Made by a program: the position numbers and the translations under genes. Below, piece after piece: positions 7,404 to 14,876 of a DNA stretch of 18,421 nucleotides. Every line of letters starts with the position of its first letter. Position 1 is the first letter of the stretch. This DNA is from JAGTVG01 sp964389805 (lineage in GTDB: Bacteria > Bacteroidota > Bacteroidia > Cytophagales > Cyclobacteriaceae). Location: positions 1-18,421 of the forward strand of contig CAYMFU010000226.1 of NCBI GenBank assembly GCA_964389805.1. The letters are read 5' to 3'. A model generated the notes under the pieces. The model did not search any database and was not told the DNA's origin. It was given only the letters and a program-made list of their open reading frames with translations.

Positions 7404-7436
7404 ATAGCATAGCTTATTTCTGATCTCCTATGCTAT
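7404..7436. terminator. Inverted repeat downstream of the cyclase gene, possible terminator
   Basis: ATAGCATAG (7404-7412) and CTATGCTAT (7428-7436) are perfect 9-bp inverted arms around a 15-nt loop, 23 bp past the cyclase stop. No T run follows, so it may stabilise a 3' end rather than terminate by itself. Confidence 0.35.
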
Positions 7437-7505
7437 GAAGGCTAAGTTAAATTGCTGATAATCAGGTATTTGCATTCGATGAACTTATTTCTTCTACTAT
7501 ATTAC

Positions 7506-7566
7506 GGACGCATTGGACGCATTCTTATACCTTTTTATATACACTATATAGATTTCAGATAGTGTA
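7506..7566. repeat. Tandem 9-mer and 8-bp hairpin
   Basis: GGACGCATT occurs twice in direct tandem (7506-7514 and 7515-7523). Close by, TACACTAT (7540-7547) and ATAGTGTA (7559-7566) form a perfect 8-bp hairpin with an 11-nt loop. Both lie just outside an IS21-like non-coding element. No gene is nearby to explain them. Confidence 0.45.
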
Positions 7567-7594
7567 CAAATACGATAAGATCATGTGTCTTATG

Positions 7595-7800
7595 TGCAAA
7601 TTCCGGACACGTTGACCACCCTATTCCAGCATTTTTATCTATATGCACCGATTTTGACTGACCACCCCATTCCGATATTTATACATTTTTAAGTATCTGA
7701 TATACAATGGATTCTATCATTTTTTTTAATTTTACAATCCATTATTTATATAGTGGTCAACGATTCCGGTTTTGGGTGGTCAATGAGACCGGATTTTGCA
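7595..7800. mobile_element. Non-coding element with IS21-like inverted ends (MITE-like)
   Basis: The outer 27 bases are inverted copies of each other: 7595-7621 read TGCAAA, T, TCCGG, ACACG, TTGACCACCC, and the reverse complement of 7774-7800 reads TGCAAA, A, TCCGG, TCTCA, TTGACCACCC (23 of 27 identical). Each end carries a second inner copy of the GACCAC motif: GACCACCC and ATTCC occur at 7614-7627 and again at 7660-7673, and GTGGTCA occurs at 7753-7759 and 7776-7782. Repeated internal sites at both ends are a mark of IS21-family elements. No istA or istB frame is present in the 206 bp, and a central hairpin (AATGGATT with AATCCATT) lies between the ends. No target duplication is visible at the flanks. 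I read it as a deletion derivative or MITE that would need a transposase from elsewhere. Confidence 0.55.
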
Positions 7801-7933
7801 GGAAGAACTACACTTTAAAAGTATGTGACACATTGAAGGGGAATAATTGATTAGAGGGCTTTATTCGTTGCCCCCCTATAAACACCCCATCTATTAAAAA
7901 GTCCACTCGAAATCGCCTAAAAGGGTATATTTG

Positions 7934-8020
7934 CGGAGAGAGAGGGATTCGAACCCTCGGTCCCCGTGAGAGGACAACGGTTTTCGAGACCGCCCCGTTC
8001 GACCACTCCGGCATCTCTCC
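7934..8020 (-). tRNA. tRNA-Ser (anticodon CGA)
   Basis: The minus strand folds as a class II tRNA of 87 nt. The acceptor GGAGAGA pairs with TCTCTCC and the discriminator is G. The anticodon stem encloses the loop CTCGAAA, giving anticodon CGA for the serine codon UCG. A long variable arm follows, then a T arm with GAGGG, TTCGAAT, CCCTC. The CCA end is not encoded, as is usual in Bacteroidota. It is transcribed in the same direction as the barrel-protein gene that precedes it, which has its own terminator. Confidence 0.95.
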
Positions 8021-8134
8021 AGACATTCGATATAAAGTATCAAAAAGTCATCCCAAAGGTACAACAATGTACTTTTACCAAAGTATATATTTGCTGGAAT
8101 TTACTAGTGAAATATTTGAAATTGAATTAACAAA

Positions 8135-8172
8135 ATAATCCCTTGCCATTTCATAAGTGGTCAAGGGATTAT
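8135..8172 (-). terminator. Intrinsic terminator of the outer-membrane protein gene
   Basis: On the minus strand an 11-bp perfect stem (8162-8172 with 8135-8145, arms ATAATCCCTTG and CAAGGGATTAT) closes a 16-nt loop with a little more pairing inside. It is followed by a short T run (TTTTG). It lies 19 bp after the stop of the barrel-protein gene and before tRNA-Ser, so it separates the two transcripts. Confidence 0.65.
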
Positions 8173-8191
8173 ATCGCCGGGAATATTATAT

Positions 8192-8755
8192 TTATTTTTT
8201 CCCGGCGTAAGAAAGGAGAACAAATCCTAATTTGAGCCTTACGACCGGACTGAAATAGGCGCCGTAACTATTAAAGCCCGCTCCCAGTCCGAAATCCATA
8301 CCCAGGCTAAAATGACTTCCATAATTTCGTTGAAAGCCCCAGACTGGTGCTATAAATATGGAATTGAACCGCTCATCATCGGTATCCCCGGCAATCGGTT
8401 CAAAACGGTACCTGGCATGCAATCCCCAATAATTTCCTGAGTTCATAGCGGTACGTTTGCCTTTTTTATGCCGCTTTTCAAGATTATAATAATTCCTAAA
8501 AGTAGCCTCTGCAAATGGTGCGACACCAAACCGGAATTCATCGAAATCTCCATTGTTTTCCAGCCAGGTTACTGCATTAAGGCCTCCACCAATCTCCAAT
8601 GTATTTGATTTTCCTATGCCCTGTTCATAGGAAATCTTCAGTGGAATAAAATAAACGCTAAGTAAAGATCTTTCAACCTTTACTTCTTCAGGTTGTCCGA
8701 AAGCAAAAAGAGTAGAGCTCAGGACCATTAAACTTAGAAAAATAATACGTTTCAT
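8192..8755 (-). CDS. Small outer-membrane beta-barrel protein
   Basis: The 187-residue product starts with a signal peptide (MKRIIFLSLMVLSSTLFAFGQ) with cleavage expected near Phe-Gly-Gln. The mature part alternates polar and hydrophobic residues in strand-like stretches rich in aromatic residues and Gly (SVYFIPLKISYEQG, FRFGVAPFAEATF, YWGLHARYRFEP, IFIAPVWGF, FSLGMDFGLGAG, YFSPVVRLKLGFVLL). That is the pattern of a barrel of roughly eight strands in the outer membrane. I cannot assign it to a named family or a transported substrate. It is transcribed alone, with a promoter-like box upstream and a hairpin terminator downstream. The start is set by the signal peptide. Confidence 0.8.
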   Translation of the reverse strand: MKRIIFLSLMVLSSTLFAFGQPEEVKVERSLLSVYFIPLKISYEQGIGKSNTLEIGGGLNAVTWLENNGDFDEFRFGVAPFAEATFRNYYNLEKRHKKGKRTAMNSGNYWGLHARYRFEPIAGDTDDERFNSIFIAPVWGFQRNYGSHFSLGMDFGLGAGFNSYGAYFSPVVRLKLGFVLLSYAGKK

Positions 8756-8798
8756 CTGTAGATAATTTTAGTTGTTGTTGGACAGATGAAACTCGCGT

Positions 8799-8806
8799 CA
8801 AAATTA
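8799..8806 (-). promoter_or_regulatory. -7 box of the outer-membrane protein gene
   Basis: On the minus strand these bases read TAATTTTG, an exact match to TAnnTTTG. This would give a 5' untranslated region of roughly 35-40 nt before the ATG at 8755. No good TTTG -33 element is visible at the right distance. Confidence 0.45.
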
Positions 8807-8970
8807 TTTTTATTTAGATAATTTTCCGCTCGTTTCATGACATTTGAGTTTTTGATTTAAAATCAAATATGAGAAAGCAAATTATATGCCGTATTGTAGG
8901 AAAGCTGAAAAGCAGGATAAATACCAAAGTAATACAGTAAAAAATACCGTAAAATGGGGGAAGAAAAACT

Positions 8971-11900
8971 TTAAATTACATCCTTAGGTATCCGGACTTT
9001 TCTGGCGTTGCTCAGGCCATACTTTTCAAGCATTCCTTCCACCATAAAATAAACGACAGGAACAATGATCAATGTTAAGAACATGGAGCTGGTTAGTCCG
9101 CCTATCAGGGCCCAGGCCAATCCATTTTTCCATTCCGAGCCGGCTCCGGAAGCCAGGGCTATGGGAAGCAATCCAATGATCATGGTTATGTTAGTCATTA
9201 GAATTGGCCGAAAACGAAGTTTAGTGGCGGTAATCAAGGCTTCTTTCCACTTCATGCCATTTTCTTTAAGCCGGTTTGTGAAGTCAACTACCAGTATGGC
9301 ATTCTTCCCCACCAGGCCTACCAGCATGACCATTCCCAGTATGGAGAATATACTCAGGCTTTCCATCGTCAGCGCCAGGGCCAGCAAGGCGCCTATCACA
9401 GCCAGGGGAATGGAGAATAATACCACGAATGGATAAACATATGAATCATAAAGCGCTACTAAAATCATATATACCAGTAGTATGGCAATTATCAGGGCAA
9501 ATATCATCGTTTGGAGGCCGTCCATTGTCCGTTTAGTTTGCCCGCCGAAGAAATAAGTTATGCCTGCAGGCACGACCATTTCATCCATTTTCCTTTGAAG
9601 TTCCCTGCCAACAGTACCCGCCGGGCGGCCTATTACCTGCGATTTGATGGTAACGGATGGCGACCGGTTCGAACGCTCAAGCTTAGCATAGGATTCCTGT
9701 TCTTCAATGCTGGCAAATTGACGGATCCGGATAACTTTTCCTTCTTTATTAACTACAGACAGGTTCTTAATATCATCGACATTGGATCGACTGAACTCCT
9801 GAAGCTGAATATTGATATCGTAATCGAATCCCTTATCCTTATATTTTGAATCTGTATTTCCATTAAAAGCGGTTCTCAGGACCATACCTACCTGTGCATT
9901 AGTAATTCCCAATAATTGCATAATGTCTCTGTCGGGATTTACTGTATATTCGGTTCGGCCCTCTGTCAGGGTAGATTGAACTTCCACAGTTCCGTTTATA
10001 TCGTTAAAAAGCTTATAAACAGATTCAGAGAATGTATTCAATGCCTCTACATCTGTTCCATTTATGGTGACCTGCACTGCGTCGTCATCTTTTAATCCGA
10101 TCAGGTTGATATCCACGGGCCGGATAATAATTCCAGGAATATTGCTCTCGAGATCGTGTTTGACCTTTCTGGCAAATAAACTGGTCGATAATTCTCTTTG
10201 AGTTTTATCAATAAGACGGATATTCAGTTCAGCAATATAGGAAGTGTTGAACTCAATACGCCCGCTGCTGGTAACACCTACCGTTGTAAATATATTCTCA
10301 ACCTCTGGGAATTTATTTAAATATTCCTCCACCTGCCCGACAACCTTGTCTGTCTTGGCAAGACTGGCATCCTTGGGGAGCTCAACCTCTATAAGGAACT
10401 CAGACCTGTCTCCAGCCTTGGTGAATTCAATGCCTATCAATCCAAAATATATTAAAAGAAAGCTGCTGGAAAATAATAGAAAGGCAATAAAGAGGGCAAG
10501 GTATTTATAGTTAAAGGCTAATCGAAGGACCTTAATTAGTTCATCGGTCAGATTTTCCAGGAAGGCTTCAAAACCTAAGATGGCTTTCCCGAAAATGGTC
10601 TTTCCTTTTATCCGTTCAAGCTTCGAAAACCTTGAAGTCAATAAGGGTACAATGGTGAAGGAGACAAACAAACTGAATAGGGTGGAAGTAACAATAACCA
10701 CTGAATATTGCCTGAGCATATCGGCTACCAGTCCGGTTGAAAAGATTATGGGCAGAAATACTACGACATCGATCATCGTAATCGACAGGGCTGTAAATCC
10801 AATTTCCATTCTTCCTTCATAAGCTGAGCGTACTCTGTCTTTACCCATCTCAATATGCCGGTGAATATTTTCCAATACAACTATGGAGTCATCCACAAGT
10901 ATGCCGATGGATAGAGATAACCCCAGTAATGTCAGTAGATTGAGTGAGTAGCCGAGTAAATACATTACTGTAAAAGTGGATATGATTGATGTAGGTATTG
11001 AAATAAGAACGATCAGTGAATTCCGTAGACTGTGCAGGAATATTAGCATGACCAACGATACCAGGATCACGGCATAGGTAAGGTCAGTTGTCACAGCATC
11101 GGCAGCCTTTATGGTAAATTGAGAAGTGTCCTGGGCTATGTCAAATTCCAGATTGATGTTCTGAAATTTGACAGAAAGTTCATCCAATCGTTCACGAACT
11201 GTTGTACTCATCTCCACTGCATTGGCGTCACTCTGTTTCCGGATGTCCAAAGCAAGGGCTTCCTTACCATTAATTTTAGCGATAACCGTTTGTTCTTTTC
11301 TATAGAAGGAAACATCGGCAATATCCTTAATATATACCTTTTTGCCGATCTGTGGAATCTCAAATACGACAAGGTCCTTAATTTCTTCAACAGATTCAAA
11401 CCTCCCGCTGAAACGGATGAAATTCTGCCTTTCTTCTGATTCTACCTTTCCTGCTGGAATTTCAAGGTTGGTCCGCTGTATAATTTGAACCACCTGGAGA
11501 AGGGAAACATTATTAGCTGCCATTTTTTGGGGATCAACTTTAACTTGTACTTCTCTTTCTACACCCCCCAGGAGACGTACCTGGGCAACCCCTTCGATTT
11601 GATTCAATACGGGTACGATCTGATTCCGGGCAAAATCATAGAAATCTTCAGCTGATAAACTGGAAAAAGTCCCCATCCGCATCACTGGCAGATCGTTGAA
11701 ATCGAATCTTGTCAAAGTTGGCTTTCTGGCTTGAGAAGGTAATTCGCCCGCTATTCCGTTGATCTTTCTATCCGCCTCTCTTAAAGTGTTTTTAATATCT
11801 GTACCAGCCTTCATCTCAAGTTTAACCAGTGAAAAACTTTCCATGGAGGTAGAAGTGATCGTTTCGATATTTTCGAGAGAAGAAATGGCATCTTCAACCC

Positions 11901-12096
11901 GCTTTGAGACACTGTTTTCTACCTCCCTTGGTGATGCTCCAGGATAAACGGTAGTAATTGTTATAACGGGAGGATTGAATTCCGGAACTAACTCGTAATT
12001 TAAAAACCTGTAACTCATTATGCCAAGAATGATTAGCAATGAAAAAATCACTATGGCAATTGTTGGTCTTTCTATGGATATCCGGGTAATGTTCAT
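8971..12096 (-). CDS. RND efflux pump, inner-membrane permease (HAE/AcrB type)
   Basis: The 1041-residue protein is a proton-driven inner-membrane exporter that works as a trimer with a periplasmic adaptor and a TolC channel. It has the duplicated RND plan: TM1 at about residues 12-32, a large periplasmic loop, TM2-6 from about 335 to 490, a second TM helix near 535-555, a second periplasmic loop, and a final five-helix block from about 860. The relay residues of multidrug pumps are in place: Asp-Asp in GILVDDSIVVLENIHR near residue 402, and Lys in GLVGKNAILVVDF near residue 930. The heavy-metal-pump form of TM4 is absent, so an organic or amphiphilic substrate is more likely than a metal; that is inference. 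It is the last gene of a three-gene operon, 6 nt after the adaptor gene. Confidence 0.95.
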   Translation of the reverse strand: MNITRISIERPTIAIVIFSLLIILGIMSYRFLNYELVPEFNPPVITITTVYPGASPREVENSVSKRVEDAISSLENIETITSTSMESFSLVKLEMKAGTDIKNTLREADRKINGIAGELPSQARKPTLTRFDFNDLPVMRMGTFSSLSAEDFYDFARNQIVPVLNQIEGVAQVRLLGGVEREVQVKVDPQKMAANNVSLLQVVQIIQRTNLEIPAGKVESEERQNFIRFSGRFESVEEIKDLVVFEIPQIGKKVYIKDIADVSFYRKEQTVIAKINGKEALALDIRKQSDANAVEMSTTVRERLDELSVKFQNINLEFDIAQDTSQFTIKAADAVTTDLTYAVILVSLVMLIFLHSLRNSLIVLISIPTSIISTFTVMYLLGYSLNLLTLLGLSLSIGILVDDSIVVLENIHRHIEMGKDRVRSAYEGRMEIGFTALSITMIDVVVFLPIIFSTGLVADMLRQYSVVIVTSTLFSLFVSFTIVPLLTSRFSKLERIKGKTIFGKAILGFEAFLENLTDELIKVLRLAFNYKYLALFIAFLLFSSSFLLIYFGLIGIEFTKAGDRSEFLIEVELPKDASLAKTDKVVGQVEEYLNKFPEVENIFTTVGVTSSGRIEFNTSYIAELNIRLIDKTQRELSTSLFARKVKHDLESNIPGIIIRPVDINLIGLKDDDAVQVTINGTDVEALNTFSESVYKLFNDINGTVEVQSTLTEGRTEYTVNPDRDIMQLLGITNAQVGMVLRTAFNGNTDSKYKDKGFDYDINIQLQEFSRSNVDDIKNLSVVNKEGKVIRIRQFASIEEQESYAKLERSNRSPSVTIKSQVIGRPAGTVGRELQRKMDEMVVPAGITYFFGGQTKRTMDGLQTMIFALIIAILLVYMILVALYDSYVYPFVVLFSIPLAVIGALLALALTMESLSIFSILGMVMLVGLVGKNAILVVDFTNRLKENGMKWKEALITATKLRFRPILMTNITMIIGLLPIALASGAGSEWKNGLAWALIGGLTSSMFLTLIIVPVVYFMVEGMLEKYGLSNARKVRIPKDVI

Positions 12097-12102
12097 TGAT
12101 CT

Positions 12103-13158
12103 CTATTCAACGATTTTTACTTTTACCCCGTCTGAAAGGAGATTCAATCCTGATGTAATAATCTGATCCCCAACATTAAGGCCTTGTTTTATTTCGATAT
12201 TTTCATTTACCGAGATACCAGTTGTTACCTCGGTCTGAACAACCGTTTGGTCAACAACCCTGAAAACATAATCAATTCCATTTTTACTTACGATATGGTC
12301 TTTATTTACAGCTATAATGTCGTGGTTTTCACTTCCAAGTATTACAGCAACGGCTACCATACCACCTTTCAGTTTCTGATCAGATCCCTGGCCTATGGAT
12401 ATTTCTAAAGTATACTGTTGTGCCATATCAGCGCTGACCGATACTTTTGATACCTGGCCTTCCAGCTCCACTTCATCCAGGGATTTTGGCCTGATGACCA
12501 CATCCATTCCTTTATTAATATGGATGATCTCATCCTCACTGCACTTAATGGTCATTTTAAATCTATCAATATTTACAATTTCAAATACGGGGGTTCCGGG
12601 ACCCAGCATGCTGCCTTTTTTTGTGAACATCTGATTTATATATCCGTTGAAAGGAGCTTCAATGGATGTATCTCCCAATCGTTTTTTAACGGTAATATAT
12701 TGAGCCTCAGAATTCTTAAGGTTCAGTTGCATTTTTTCCAGCTGATCCCGTGTGACTCCGTCAACTTCAGCCATCTTCTCGAATCGTTCTATATCCTTTT
12801 TGGCCTTTTCATAATTGGCCTCCGCTACATTGAATTGGGCTACCAGCATTACATTGTCAACCTGAACAATCAATGAACCCTTAGTAACATAATCACCCAG
12901 GTCAAAACGAACTTCCTTAACCTCTCCCTGGGTTTGTGAAATAATCATTAACTCTTTTTCAGGTTTTAGTATACCTGTAAAAGTAAATCGTTCATGAAGC
13001 TCTGTCTGGGTAATTTCATCAACCATTACCGGGAGTTCTTCAACCTTCGCTTCGGACAAAAGTTCTTCTTTTTCAAGTATTTTCTTATTTCCTATCAAAA
13101 CCCAGGCTATAACCAGGATGAGAATAATCAAAACGATAAGGACAATATATCTTTTCAT
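12103..13158 (-). CDS. RND efflux periplasmic adaptor (membrane-fusion protein)
   Basis: The 351-residue protein bridges the RND pump and the outer-membrane channel. An N-terminal hydrophobic anchor spans about residues 5-25 and has no lipobox Cys, so it probably stays as an inner-membrane anchor. A first lipoyl half, including LGDYVTKGSLIVQVDN, leads into a fairly short coiled-coil hairpin (about residues 109-160). The second lipoyl half (IEAPFNGYINQMFTKKGSML), a beta-barrel domain and a C-terminal membrane-proximal domain follow. The order is that of the HlyD/AcrA family. The gene lies between the TolC-type gene (14-nt gap) and the pump gene (6-nt gap), so the three are almost certainly co-transcribed. 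Confidence 0.94.
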   Translation of the reverse strand: MKRYIVLIVLIILILVIAWVLIGNKKILEKEELLSEAKVEELPVMVDEITQTELHERFTFTGILKPEKELMIISQTQGEVKEVRFDLGDYVTKGSLIVQVDNVMLVAQFNVAEANYEKAKKDIERFEKMAEVDGVTRDQLEKMQLNLKNSEAQYITVKKRLGDTSIEAPFNGYINQMFTKKGSMLGPGTPVFEIVNIDRFKMTIKCSEDEIIHINKGMDVVIRPKSLDEVELEGQVSKVSVSADMAQQYTLEISIGQGSDQKLKGGMVAVAVILGSENHDIIAVNKDHIVSKNGIDYVFRVVDQTVVQTEVTTGISVNENIEIKQGLNVGDQIITSGLNLLSDGVKVKIVE

Positions 13159-13172
13159 AGTGAATTTCGTAT

Positions 13173-14543
13173 TTATAGATCCTGGGAGTATGTTAATAAA
13201 TTGCCAGTAGATTTCAAATAATTCAACTCAGCTATTTTGTATCCATATGTTGCAGTGATCAGGTTGTTCTCAGCTTCTCTGTATGTAGATTCAACCTCTA
13301 ACAGATCCGATAACATAGCTAATCCTTCTTCATATAATGCAGATGTTTGTGCATACATGCTTTTAGAAGTTTCTACATTTCTTTGACTATATTCAATAAG
13401 TTTAAGACTGTTAATCAATTCATTTCGGGAATTTTCGAATTGCATTTTTAGACTTTCCTGAAGCTTGATTTTGTCTAAGCGGGCCTTGTCAGTTTTCAGG
13501 GTGGAAGTCTCCATCTTTTTCTTCTTTTCCCCCCCGTGGTAAATCGGGATGTCAAGCCTCACTCCAAACAAATTTATTAAGAACCACTCCTGGTTCCCCT
13601 CAAAAAAGTTAAAAGCTTCTCGCTGAGCTTGTAGCCGGAACCTGGCAAAAGCATTTAGCGTCAAAAAATAATCGCCCTTAATCTTATCTTTTTCTAACTC
13701 AAATAGATCGATCTTGGTATCAATTAATTCTTGCTTAGTATTAGATAGGGAATCAGGATAATTTTCACTGATTATACCCGGTTTAACTTCAAGGGATTCA
13801 ATAACTATTTCGATATCGGTCTCCACGGGAATCCCCATTAGAAACTTCAGGTAAGATACTAGTTGTTCTATTCCCGCGTCCATTTTGTCAATACCTGATA
13901 AAAGTTTCGTCCTGTTAATTTCAACTTTACCCTTATCAAAACTCCTGGCATACCCATTCTCAATTTGTATATCAACAAGCTTTTCTATCCTTGAAAGTCT
14001 CTCTAAATTATATAATAACAGTTCTTTTTTAGCATTAAGTGAAGCCAGCTTATAATAGTTTAATGTAATATCATAAATAATGGTTTCCCGGCTCAATTGG
14101 CTTTTCAATTGATCAAGTTTTGCCAAATTCCTTTCTAAATCCTCCGTAAGCACAAAATTACGGTCAAATATCACCTGATTAATATCCATTCCGGCATTTA
14201 AATTATGAGGTAATCCCAAACCTACCGGATAAGGGCCATCGCTTGTGCCTCCTGAAAGAATGGATCCTTCATCAGATGGGAATATATAGGTGGGTAAGTC
14301 ATTAAAATATTTATAATAATCAAGGTAGAAGTCCACTTGAGGAAGGATCTTACTTTTAGCTGTTCGGTATTGAGCATACCGTTCTTCAGCTTCAATTTTA
14401 TCTGATTTATGCAAATAACTATTCTCGAGCCCAACAGAGATACACCTTTTCAGGTCATACCCGGACGTATCCTGGGCCTGTAAATTAAAAATACAGAAGA
14501 TGCCAGCTAAAAAAAGAAATATGCGCTTGCTCATTATACTCAT
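13173..14543 (-). CDS. TolC-family outer-membrane efflux protein
   Basis: The 456-residue protein forms the trimeric outer-membrane duct of the efflux system. A signal peptide (KRIFLFLAGIFCIFNLQAQ) is followed by two outer-membrane efflux repeats of long amphipathic helices broken by strand-forming parts, such as VDFYLDYYKYFNDLP in the first and FLINLFGVRLDIPIYHGGEKKK in the second. The GVRLDIPIYHGG stretch is a family signature at the second barrel segment. It is the first gene of the operon. The start used is Met at 14543; Met4 is a possible alternative and would still leave a full signal peptide. Confidence 0.93.
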   Translation of the reverse strand: MSIMSKRIFLFLAGIFCIFNLQAQDTSGYDLKRCISVGLENSYLHKSDKIEAEERYAQYRTAKSKILPQVDFYLDYYKYFNDLPTYIFPSDEGSILSGGTSDGPYPVGLGLPHNLNAGMDINQVIFDRNFVLTEDLERNLAKLDQLKSQLSRETIIYDITLNYYKLASLNAKKELLLYNLERLSRIEKLVDIQIENGYARSFDKGKVEINRTKLLSGIDKMDAGIEQLVSYLKFLMGIPVETDIEIVIESLEVKPGIISENYPDSLSNTKQELIDTKIDLFELEKDKIKGDYFLTLNAFARFRLQAQREAFNFFEGNQEWFLINLFGVRLDIPIYHGGEKKKKMETSTLKTDKARLDKIKLQESLKMQFENSRNELINSLKLIEYSQRNVETSKSMYAQTSALYEEGLAMLSDLLEVESTYREAENNLITATYGYKIAELNYLKSTGNLLTYSQDL

Positions 14544-14560
14544 TGAATAAACACGAAAGG

Positions 14561-14568
14561 CAAAAATA
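14561..14568 (-). promoter_or_regulatory. -7 box of the efflux operon
   Basis: On the minus strand the bases read TATTTTTG, an exact TAnnTTTG match 17 bp before the TolC-gene start. This would give a very short leader of about 10-12 nt. No regulator gene lies in or beside the operon in this window. Confidence 0.4.
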
Positions 14569-14789
14569 TAAAATGATATTGATTAAACCTTTCTTTTAAA
14601 GATTATTGATACATCTCTTTTATACAGATACACTTAATAAATTTTAGCAGAATAATCTTAAAAAATGTATTCCTGAATTAGGGGTTTGTGGGATATATCA
14701 AGTCTATACTTATAGTTGCAGATGGTAACTGCGGGCTAAGTATGTTCATTTGCTCGATTAAAAATTTATTAAGAATACATGATTTTTGA

Positions 14790-14828
14790 CATTGCAGCTT
14801 AAAGAAAAATTCAATACCATTGCAGCTT
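14790..14828. repeat. Direct repeat CATTGCAGCTT in the divergent control region
   Basis: The 11-mer CATTGCAGCTT occurs at 14790-14800 and again at 14818-14828, a 28-bp step, each followed by an A-rich stretch. It lies between the efflux operon and the divergent lipoprotein gene, 49-87 bp before the lipoprotein start. It could be a paired operator; that is inference. Confidence 0.5.
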
Positions 14829-14876
14829 GAAATTTTTAAATGGGGTAAAAGCTATTTTTTAGAGAAGAAAACATAT

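Noticed and set aside
7808..8026. 72-codon minus-strand frame covering the tRNA-Ser gene
   Set aside because: Most of it is a translation of the tRNA itself, a common false gene call.
14820..14876. TTG start for the FG-GAP lipoprotein gene
   Set aside because: The extra 19 residues would push the lipoprotein signal away from the N-terminus; the ATG at 14877 gives a normal signal length. The TTG also lies inside the 11-mer repeat.
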